Shown: one piece after another, positions 55,988-64,000 of the stretch
How positions within the stretch are numbered: position 1 is the stretch's first letter
Layout of the letters: each line of letters begins with the position of its first letter
NCBI RefSeq assembly: GCF_024139115.2
Contig: NC_085139.1
Location: 14,603,533 to 14,667,532, forward strand
DNA from: Armigeres subalbatus
Lineage: Eukaryota > Arthropoda > Insecta > Diptera > Culicidae
Length of the DNA stretch: 64,000 nt
Direction of reading: 5' to 3'
Translations under genes and position numbers: made by a program
Notes under the pieces: model-generated
The model's database searches: none
What the model was told of the DNA's origin: nothing
The model's input: only the letters and a program-made list of their open reading frames with translations

Positions 55988-57732
55988 AGAGATCGAAGTA
56001 TGTCGTGATGTTGGGTGGACGTGTTTTTATCTCCGCCAAAAGTTTCTTCTTTCCAAAACATTTGAAAATTTGCAAAAAAAAAGTGTTCTAAAGTGATAGA
56101 ATATGGAAGTTTATAGTTAATTTATAAATGAACCCGAAAAATGGATTATTCCATTTCACTAGGATAAACTACGACGTTAGATTCCGCATCTACCTCCGGA
56201 AAATGGTTCCAAATCTCAGGGTTCATTTTTTGGTAAGATTTTAGTCAGATACAGGTACGTAATGATTATTTCCAATTCAGTAGAACCAATTATATTATAT
56301 TAATTAATTAATATTAATTAATTATATCTATGGTAGAACCTAGTGGTTTTGATAAAAAAAAAATACAAAATCATCATTCAGTTTTCTGCGTTAAACATGA
56401 ATTCGGAAGTATTTCGCCAAACTTCTGTAATATAATAGGAAAGGACATCGAAAAGGACTAAATTGGTTCTTCACCTAGAAAGATTTTATCATTGCCTTTG
56501 CCTCACATTATCATATGTATTATTATTTTTGTCAGAAATGTTTATTCTCAACGGACTTGATAAACGATCCTTCATAGAGAAAACAATTAGACATGGATTT
56601 TATTATTTAACGCGTGCCTAAATTTGATAACTTTGAATTCCCTTGTCAATCTGTTAGTTCTAAAACTTTTTTGGTATTTTTTCACGTACTGTACACTTTA
56701 AAGAATTCTTTAGCGCATTTGAAACCTCGAATTTTATATTACCCCATTATCTTCTGAAGTTTTACATTTTTTTGTCGCTCAACATTTCTTTCTCTATGAC
56801 TTCTCTGTAGCGTAGTGTACACTATATTCAAAATGTGTAATTTAATATATGCTCTAGGAATGCTAGAGCTGGAAATGAGTCTGATACTTGTTCCTATTCA
56901 ACATAAAATTGTGACCTAATATTGTGCCGATTGAATCGTATTTTCGGAGTTCGCGTCCGATCGTGTTTCTATTAGCCCGCAAGACGATCGCGGGATCATC
57001 GAAAGATTTATTCTGCGTTACGTGAATAAATTATTAAGCGCAGGTGAATCAATTATTTAACGAGAAAGCTTAGCTCGTGTTTCCTTCAGCACGCAGAATG
57101 CTCGCGCGGTCATCGAAATATTTGTTCTGCGTTGTGCGGGTGAGTAAAGTAAAATACAAGTCTTGTCCACGTATTTCTTTTAGCAGAATGATTGCGCGGT
57201 CTTCAAATTATTTTCTGCGTTTTGCAAATGAATAAATTAATTAACGAGAAAAACTAGTTTGCGTCCGATCGTGTTTTATTTTGCAAGCAGAACGAACGCG
57301 CGTTCATAGAAATTATCAAAAAATTTTCGCTTGCGATCGGAAAGTCGTAAAATTAATGCGCGTTTGAATGTATTTTGTTTAATCTCGATCATACTACACG
57401 CTACACCCGGCATGCCGTTTACCAAAACGAACCCAGCTACACTCCCTACCTCATATATCCAACATCCCAGTGATTTCTCGTGGAAGTGCAGATGACTCGT
57501 CGGCTTCCATCAAAGCGAGTATCACGTCAACAATTTCCTACATATTCCCTAATTGACCTGCATTCGGACACGGCTGGCGCTGGTATTGCTTAAATTTGTG
57601 GTCATCAGTTCTTACACATTGAGGATGATGTTAGTCCCAAACATCATCTGTTGGTTCTCTGTGTAATTACAGCTGACCTGGCAATAACGGAGTAGCAACC
57701 GTGGGCGGTCAATCATGCTCATGCTCATGCTC
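55988..57732 (+). mobile_element. Noncoding retroelement, 24 bp duplication
   Basis: A perfect 24 bp duplication (55964-55987 and 57733-57756; it contains GTCTGCCCACGCTCGC) flanks it. It starts AGAGATCGAAGTATGTCGTG and ends in three CATGCT repeats. The first 280 bp match 14950-15270. It carries a 100 bp tandem repeat (56940-57330) and no gag or RT reading frame. Confidence 0.75.
56940..57330 (+). repeat. ~100 bp tandem repeat inside retroelement
   Basis: CGCGGTCATCGAAATATTT-like followed by TTCTGCGTT recurs at about 56990, 57105 and 57195, with a partial copy at 57300; GCGTCCGATCGTGTTT and ATTAACGAGAAA lie between. Each unit has a GATCGCGCGGTC-like GC core in AT-rich surroundings. Confidence 0.7.
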
Positions 57733-57756
57733 AGAGAGTCTGCCCACGCTCGCTTG

Positions 57757-58140
57757 TCCCGTCGACATGAGCGTTTTACTTCCTTCTCAAGAGCCGCGTA
57801 TCGTTGACGGGCTAAGACTTTGGGTCCTCTGGTTTTTGATCGTTCTATCGCGGCGTTGGCTTCTATTCGCTCCTCTATCTTCCTCAAGGTCTCATCGGTG
57901 ATCCATTGTTTTCTCTGGGTGCGCAGTTCGCCCAGATTGTTCTCGCTGGTGGCGATGAAGGCATTCTTTATGGCGGTCCATTGGTCTTCCTCGCTGCCAC
58001 CTTTCGGAATATCTGCAGCACGCGTCTCCAATTCTTCAACGAAGGACCGTTTCACCGTGGCATCTTCCAGTCGACGTGTGTTGAATCGTCGTCCAACTCT
58101 TTCCTCCTGCCGATGAATTCGCGTATCAGAGGAATCATCA
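57757..58140 (-). pseudogene. LINE fragment, 5' piece (split LINE)
   Basis: Minus strand: GRRFNTRRLEDATVKRSF (58090), EELETRAADIPKGGSEEDQW, LRTQRKQWITDETLRKIEE, RQRYAALEKEVKRSCRRDKR and RAWADSL at the break. It is the region between endonuclease and RT, uninterrupted here for about 125 codons. The reading frame continues at 55985 after the retroelement is removed. The endonuclease is absent, so the LINE was 5'-truncated near 58140. Confidence 0.75.
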
Positions 58141-58153
58141 TTAAGGATACTTG

Positions 58154-58493
58154 TCAGATTACCAACGCGATCAGAAACTGTACAGGAATGTTCTTTTGCC
58201 GGCCTACATTTAAACTGGGACGACCTGACTTTGGTTTACCGACTCGGCCAATCTCGATCGAAATTCGAGCGGCTTTGCAGATTTCACAGGGACACATTTT
58301 CTTGGCCCCAGGAACACATTTTCTTGAAATTTCCTGCAACAAACTGACCACAAAGAGGTCCAAACGTTCCGTATAAATATGACTGCCGGATAACTACCCT
58401 CAAGATGTTAAAATCACTCAAGAAATAGGCATGGTTTTTTTGACTCTCCGATATTTTTCTCACTGCATTTTTGGAAAAACACAGCGCACACAA
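58154..58493 (-). other. Unrecognised overlapping ORFs
   Basis: Two overlapping minus frames (58284-58493 and 58154-58363) can be joined by one frameshift near 58300. The second has a Cys-rich KKMCPCEICKAA and KPKSGRPSLNVGRQKN stretch that could be a DNA-binding or zinc-binding tail. No family recognised. Confidence 0.25.
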
Positions 58494-58579
58494 ACATGGC
58501 GGTTTTCTTCATAAGATTTAGCATTCACTATTTTTAATTACCAAAACACGTGTTAACACTACTGCTGTCATAATGAAAC

Positions 58580-58976
58580 TACAGTCGCCACATCTCTCCA
58601 CATCTCGATATTGAAGGGACCATCGAGATAGGGAGAGATCGAGGAATGGAAGGAAAATTGAAATGGGTACTAGATCCAAAAAAGCTCGTTGCTATGAAAA
58701 ACGACAACAAAACAAATGTCGTTTCCTGTTGTTGATGTGTTTGTTATTGTCCAAAGATGGTCTAGTAGCCTAAAAATCTGACCATATCGACATAAGGAGA
58801 GTGAATCCTGAACAAAATATGATCAGAACCCATCGATATAGAGAGATATCGAGATAGGGAGGTTATCGAGATGTAGAAAGCCCAAATATATGTAGATTGA
58901 AAAAAAAAAGAGGAAACCATCGACATAGGGAGAGATATCGAGATATAGAACATCGAGATGTAGAGAGCCGACTGTA
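58580..58976. mobile_element. 397 bp MITE, pogo-like ends, TA-flanked
   Basis: TACAGTCG at the left and CGACTGTA at the right start inverted repeats that continue through CTCTMCACATCTCGAT. The interior is built of ATCGAGATAGGGAGAG-like repeats, at least eight copies. TA on both sides fits Tc1/mariner/pogo target choice. The 80-codon hydrophobic open frame is a by-product of the repeat. Confidence 0.75.
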
Positions 58977-59104
58977 TTAGACTTTTCGAGAAGAAATCAG
59001 TCAAAAAATTCTAACTACCATCTGATAGTTCGATTGACAACTTCTATCGATTGATGAACGAAAATGGTCAGCCTACTGATTGCAACGGGGAAGGGTCATT
59101 TGGG

Positions 59105-59185
59105 TGAAACCTATTCGGCCGAATGCCACTAGGCCGAACAAACCATTAGGCCGAAAGTCATTTGGCCGAATAGGTCATTTGAACA
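59105..59185. repeat. GGCCGAA minisatellite
   Basis: TTCGGCCGAATGCC, TAGGCCGAACAAA, TAGGCCGAAAGTCA and TTGGCCGAATAGGTCA: five copies of a 17-18 bp unit with core GGCCGAA. One TTTGGCCGAAAGTCAT also occurs at 63058. Confidence 0.8.
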
Positions 59186-59551
59186 GGCCAGAGCTGCGGC
59201 AAAACACGAGTTGAGAACAGCTTTCATAGACGATATATAAATAGGCGTGATCGTTTGGTAGCCGATCAATGAGAGTATGTGCAAGTTGATGATCAAAGGC
59301 CGGTTCTCATCTTTGGCATCTGTATCTAGAACCTTAAAAGCATAATTGGCCACATTAGAAGCTATGGCAAAAACCGGTACATTCACCCACATGGAAAAGG
59401 CAAATGAACTACAAATTGCATTATGCGTATTGTCATAGAAATCGACAATCATCAAAATATAAATACATTGTTTAGTATTGCTCCTGATTATGAGTAATAG
59501 AATCTGGTTTGTCTTTTCAATTTGTGCGAAGCCAGAAGGACCACATTTCAC
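59129..59551 (-). CDS. Unrecognised 140-codon membrane-protein-like ORF
   Basis: Translated from 59551 it has several hydrophobic stretches (ILLLIIRSN, CIYILMIVDFY, FAFSMWVNVPVFAIASNVAN, IINLHILSLIGYQTITPIYI, AAALACSNDLF) separated by charged turns (DTDAKDENRP). It reads like part of a multi-pass protein; the layout is a little like an insect chemoreceptor exon, but I cannot name a conserved motif. The last 18 codons overlap the GGCCGAA minisatellite, so the true end is uncertain. No splice sites confirmed. Confidence 0.3.
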   Translation of the reverse strand: MKCGPSGFAQIEKTNQILLLIIRSNTKQCIYILMIVDFYDNTHNAICSSFAFSMWVNVPVFAIASNVANYAFKVLDTDAKDENRPLIINLHILSLIGYQTITPIYISSMKAVLNSCFAAALACSNDLFGQMTFGLMVCSA

Positions 59552-61106
59552 ATCTCCATCGCTAATTTATCTATGCTTTAGAACGTTTTCAAACTTCGTT
59601 CACATACTTCTAGTAAACACAAACCGTTCCGGATAAACCCTCAGGAAAATCGATCCCTATCCCAAAGCATCGCCACGAACAACAAAGACCGCACGGAGGA
59701 AAAAGGGTTCCCGACCTGAACCTCCGACCATGCGGCCGCTTCTGTGTGCGGGACCGCTCGGTGTAATGTAAATAAACCTTTCGAGTTAATTTTACAGCTG
59801 AATGGGTGCTACGGTAGTTTTATTTACCCGTTCTACCACTTCCAACAACGCAAACGGCATCCAGCCCGTGGTGGTGGTGATTTAGATACCTAACCGTCCG
59901 CCTAGCTAGCATTCAATCCAACCGGATCGGTGGCTTTGGAGTGAGTGGTGCTTCTGGGATGGATGAGATTTTCCAGCAGTGGATGTGGGCGGGTGTTGGA
60001 ATGATTTGGCTAATTGAATTGGAGGGAGGGTGAGTCGGAGCGAAGGCGAAAAAGGAGCGATGCTCATTCATGGGACTTAATGAGCTGTGATAGTGGCAAG
60101 TTGATTTTTCATTTGGGCTGGATTAATTGGTTTTCTTTTACGGGAGAAGTTTGGTACTTACTATCCAAGGTCAAAGCCGGAGGTAGATGTTAAGTACTGT
60201 TTAGTGTATGCTTAAAAGCTTAATTGAAACACGTTAAAATTTTCCATAAAAGTAAACCCTGTTTTGTAATACCATTTTTCTTCACTTTTTCATTACAGGT
60301 AAGGCAAATACTTGAAATGAAACTCACGACATAAACCATATAAAGTGTAAGTATCTACATATTTCTATCAAAAATTTTGGACAACAGATTTTTGTACACA
60401 AAACTTACATAACGATCCAATTGTCGCTATTCAAATGATTTGAACTAAGGAGAACTCAACAAACTTATCAATATTCTCAAAGCAGCATATTCCTTATAGA
60501 GTTTTCCGGAAATGGCACAACACCAACAAATTTTCGCTCACCATTTACCGGTTGTCACCATAACCACAATGATGGATCCTATTTGCACCTTTATTTGCCA
60601 TGGCTATGAAAACCAGACATATTCACATTAGAGGCCATCCATCTGACCCCACTCGTAGGATCGTTGCGACTCCTTATCTGCTTGCTCCTACGTAAACGAC
60701 CTTCATACTCCGTCGCCAGCCAAACCCCTCGTCCGCAAAGCAACGACCATTTTCTACGATTGCCACGATTTTCTTATCGTGGCTGCAGGTGTTGAAATGG
60801 TAAATATCTTTATTACCACGGTTGTACCCGTTGGTGCTTTCTTCGTCTCACGTGATGGCCTTTATCCCGTGCCGGGTGGTATCTATCTGTAAATCCGCAC
60901 TTCATTCCGACCCGAGAGCGCTGGGGGTGGTGAGACGGAAGTTAGTCTAAACAGCCGAGGAAACCAAACGATGCGAAAGCTCACGTAGTAGTTACCCATC
61001 TGGAGGTGTCGTTGCACATACGAGCACGAGTAGGCACAGTGAAAGCTGCTGAATGCAGGGTCGGATTGAGAGGTTGATTTTTTTACTTCGGACATTGGAT
61101 TATTTG
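59552..61106. other. Mostly unique DNA, no gene recognised
   Basis: 59640-60060 and 60550-61070 are closer to 50% GC and free of recognised repeats, unlike most of the window. No long open frame or convincing exon was found. They may be unique intronic or regulatory DNA. Confidence 0.4.
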
Positions 61107-61171
61107 CCCTAGTAACATTTTGGTTATTGTCTTCTAGAGCGTTATAAAACTTAAAATATAACTTCAGTTGG
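61107..61171. mobile_element. Deleted relative of the 97 bp MITE
   Basis: CCCTAGTAACATTTTGGTT at the left and AGAGCGTTATAAAACTT to the right match 52531-52627 with the middle missing. The right TIR is decayed (AAAATATAACTTCAGTTGGG). Confidence 0.6.
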
Positions 61172-61695
61172 GAGGCCCATATGGCGTTAGTGCCGCTAAG
61201 CGTTATGAAGCAGGAATTATGGTAGGGGATGGGCGAACAATGACTTAAGGCTAACACCAGCAGCTTTCAAAAGTTTATTGACAAGGGACATGTATTGAAG
61301 ATTACGATCCAGAAGGGCTTCTTTAATAGGCTTTTGTTGCCTGACATTCTGAGATGTTTATTCAGTTATGCGATCTGTTCTTGTTTTGGGACAGTTTATC
61401 CTCAACTTATTCACTCTTGGTACTAACTACACAGTCGTTGACCTCTGCGCTGGAGAGGTAGTTTCAAATAAGTTTCAACATCCGTTGACCCGATTTTTGG
61501 TTCTTGAAGCAAAGTTTCCACTCTTCCTACCCAGGAAGTGATCTGCAGTTCAACATAGTTTCCTGCAACCTGTTTCCATTTACGGGGTGCGATTCTTCGC
61601 ACTTCTTGAACGGCGTGCAGTTCACTCCCTGGCGGGACAGGAATGATAATGAACCGCAATGTTCAGCGCAGCGACCGTTTCGTCCTTCCTTTGCG
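61172..61695. other. Unrecognised, possible retroelement flank
   Basis: A 78-codon minus frame (61423-61659) reads VPPGSELHAVQEVRRIAPRK and then ETLLQEPKIGSTDV; it may belong to the Ty3/gypsy remnant to the right but has no recognisable motif. Confidence 0.3.
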
Positions 61696-61844
61696 CTACC
61701 CAGTCAACACAAAGTCGTATATGATGCCACATAAGATGCTAAAGTGTAGGCCATATACGTACAAGTTGTATGGGGATGTACGTATATGGCCTCCAGTTTA
61801 ACATCTTATGTGGCATCATATACGACTTTGTGTTGACTGGGTAG
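61696..61844. mobile_element. 149 bp nearly perfect hairpin MITE
   Basis: Two 68 bp arms (61696-61763 and 61777-61844) pair with only three mismatches around a 13-base loop. The tip is TACCCAGTCAACACAAAGTC. TA at both ends fits a Tc1/mariner-like duplication. Such MITEs can yield siRNA or miRNA-like hairpins when transcribed. Confidence 0.9.
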
Positions 61845-61848
61845 GACA

Positions 61849-63000
61849 TTATTTATCTTCCGGTTGCTGTCTTACTGATTGATTGTCGAGGTGGAGATTT
61901 AGTTTAATTAAGTTGGTGCTCATTACACCTGACTTGGTATCATTTGTGAACCTCGCTTGTCGACGGATTTTCGTGAGCGCAGTATTCATGGTCCACAGAC
62001 TCAGTCTGCTTGATAAGCGAGCCTCGCTTGGTTGAGCCACTGATTCCTCAATCGGTTTGACAAAAGTGAAGAGAAGTGTATTGCCTCTTTCTCACTTCTT
62101 TCGTCTTCGTTGCTCCTAGTTGATGATGTTTTTCGGCAAACATTGCATCTGGTTGGCAGGCCTTACCCGATTGCATAGCTTGAACACTGCCGCTTAAGCA
62201 GTATTAATGTCCTTCGTATGGAACAAGCCTTTCTTCCCGCTCGAAACGTCCTTTAATATGTGCATGTTTGTTCCAAAAACTTTCGTTATGATTGACGAAA
62301 CCAAATTTGGCTTTATCTTGCTGTTGATTTGGTCAACCTTTGATGCAGGAATGAATGTCCCATGCCAAACTGTTCTTGATTCGTTCGATGATGAACTTCT
62401 GAATACGGCGAATCGTCGACAGACTACCACCACTGTGTTTCCTCCTTTGAAACGTGGACCAACGAAATCTTCAACGGTTTCTTCAAATGCGGCGTCACCG
62501 GCATTCCAGGATTTGCATGCCGAGCAGTTCATCACATAGTCTTTTATTCTTCTGCATTTGGAAAGCACTACTCTTACTTCATATTTGCAACGACAAATCG
62601 GAAAACTTGTTTTCTTCCTTGTTTACTCTATCAATCAACTTCTTGTGGCACGAATCCAGAAGCTGATCCATCGCGGATATATAGCTTCGACTACTATTCT
62701 CGAGAGCGCATTTGATACTCCGTTGAGCCTTTCTGGTAACGGATATTTGCGGATCTAGAAGAACGTAATTAGCCGCAGAAGCCATAGGTTCATCAAAGCT
62801 GAAGGATTCTTCATAGACTTGAGGTAGCTGAGAGCTGCATGCTCGCAATAAATGACGAACTTGGTCCCTTCTACGTATCCTCGAAACTGTTCGATCTTTC
62901 CGATCACCGCCAAGCATTTTCGTTGTATGACGGAGGATTTCCACTCCAACGCTGATCGTTTCAGCGAGATATCATTATTATTTTCCTCCGTCAGGACCAT
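61849..63000 (-). pseudogene. Ty3/gypsy pol remnant: RNase H and integrase part
   Basis: Minus strand: VIQRKCLAVIGKIEQFRGYV and FVIYCEHAALSYLKSMKNPS (62950-62830) is the RNase H domain of Ty3/gypsy elements, normally ..ERECLAV...TDHASL. WLLRL follows. Next comes a garbled region with a C-x2-C pair (MNCSACKSWNA, 62530) and a C-terminal segment SKIKPNLVSSIITKVFGT and GLFHTKDI (62340-62210) that resembles the end of integrase. The active-site regions of RT and integrase are missing. Several stops and shifts. No LTRs identified. Confidence 0.65.
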
Positions 63001-63314
63001 TGGCTTCGATACTGCACTGGCTGTGTTACCAGCTCCGGGGATGATGGAAGAGTCGTTTGGCCGAAAGTCATCTCACTTCTCATTCCTTATGATAAAAAAG
63101 AAAAGTGTGATTTGAAAAGTTAAAAAATGAAGACTTCACACTTAAAAGTGCGCGCCTCCGCGCCACGCAGCTGCCGCCGACATATTTGCATCGGCGCGCC
63201 GCCATTTAAAATTTGTCACGCCGGTGGTCTATAATTTTCCACGCTGAATCAAATATTTTTTCCGTGGAATATCCGTAGATTTTTTCACTTGATCCCTAGT
63301 ACATCACGTTAAAA
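63001..63314. other. Junction DNA, no gene recognised
   Basis: AT-rich with a short GC block (63150-63230, containing GGCGCGCCGCCATTT). One GGCCGAA unit at 63060. Nothing else supported. Confidence 0.4.
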
Positions 63315-64000
63315 CTTTTCTTAAGCAATGGAGGGGGAATCTGCTCAACAGACATCTTGGGTTGTCGAGGAAGTGCGGGGTTAGGGACCACCATGGTATC
63401 GTGTCAGTGCATTGCCGGCTTTCCAGGTGGCCTTACCACGCCCTATGTCCTCGGAAGGTGGGAAGAGTCGACTTTGCGCCTGCTTCCCTCTGCACGACTG
63501 ATATCAAGAATGATGATGCCGCGTGCACCCCAAATTGACCTCTCTGCGATAGGGTCTGTTCGCCAACACACACAGCCTTGACGAGGACCCCTTTCCGTCC
63601 TCGGGCTCGGAACCCGCCCGGTTGACCGACGCCGCGAAAGCGACGATACTATTTTGTTCTTCGCGCGGACACTTGCTCGATTAAAGGATCGAGTTCGACC
63701 ACATGGCATGACCACCGATATGACCCATGAAGGCGACTCCGATCCCTTGGACCACCTCTTATTTGCGCTTGAACTAACCATCCTTGAGGCCATGCGCCAC
63801 CTTCTGTGTAGCTCCGAGACGATTTGGACGATAGCCGATAAAATGGCGTTCCAGCCAACTTCATCTTTACACATCCTCCGAACTAGGTTGTTCGGGGTAG
63901 TGTCCAGACCACATGTGGCAAGCATGTGGTCACGCATTGCGCGAAAACGTGAGCACACGAACAACACGTATTCTGCCGTTTCCTCTAAACCTGTGCACCC
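63315..64000 (-). mobile_element. LOA/R1-like LINE, 3' end, runs off window
   Basis: The minus-strand 3' end TCCCCCTCCATTGCTTAAG is shared with the copy at 5842-7450. The 3' UTR 63403-63510 matches 7075-7180 at about 93 percent by eye. This copy lacks a 170 bp segment that the other has (7181-7345). The ORF2 C-terminus is partly present. Confidence 0.8.
63443..63998 (-). pseudogene. LINE ORF2 C-terminal part
   Basis: From the window edge it reads CTGLEETAEYVLFVCSRFRA, the Cys-containing segment after the RT domain in R1/LOA-type ORF2s (usually C..ETAEH.LF.C..F), then MLATCGLDTTPNNLVRRMCK and ILSAIVQIVSELHRRWR. After that the frame becomes low-complexity Arg/Ser-rich and ends at 63443; the 3' part is probably out of its original frame. 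The 5' side is beyond the window, so intactness of the catalytic domain is unknown. Confidence 0.7.

Overview
This window looks like repeat-dominated intergenic or intronic DNA from a mosquito, most probably an Aedes species. The pointers are a Feilai-type tRNA-derived SINE with a (GAA)n tail, a JAM-like RTE retrotransposon, two LOA/R1-like LINE copies, a CR1/L2-like LINE, a Ty3/gypsy pol remnant and many AT-rich MITEs. No intact host protein gene was found. Coding potential is limited to decayed retrotransposon ORFs, a few unrecognised ORFs and one candidate exon (45699-45967).

Layout. (1) 1-5260: a minisatellite of 20-25 bp units, each a 6-7 bp stem hairpin with loop CTTTCAA, split by a 434 bp spacer holding a tRNA-like remnant. 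(2) 5.4-9.3 kb: two adjacent copies of an element built on a 167 bp tandem unit; the first is split in its (CA)n tract by an internally deleted LINE. (3) 9.3-13.0 kb: mostly unrecognised, with one Feilai SINE. (4) 13.1-24.4 kb: a satellite opened by a stack of nested insertions, at least five levels deep. (5) 26-32 kb: three TIR elements, two with 9 bp target duplications and related ends, one of them a 1.9 kb foldback carrying tRNA-Ile-like sequence in both arms, plus a tRNA-Glu-like SINE. (6) 35.6-58.1 kb: one minus-strand LINE cut into three pieces, first by a 19.3 kb TIR-bounded interval (35971-55279, 10 bp target duplication) and again by a 1.7 kb retroelement with a 24 bp duplication. 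The 19.3 kb interval itself contains a CR1-like LINE with its own nested insertions, an RTE copy with a 13 bp duplication, and a 4.3 kb foldback. (7) 58.1-64 kb: a TA-flanked MITE, a GGCCGAA minisatellite, an unrecognised membrane-protein-like ORF, a nearly perfect 149 bp hairpin, a Ty3/gypsy pol remnant, and the 3' end of a LOA-like LINE running off the window.

The elements do not form a pathway. What links them is order of insertion: target-site duplications allow a relative chronology to be read directly. Boundaries below come from reading terminal repeats and duplications by eye; family names rest on motifs, not database searches.
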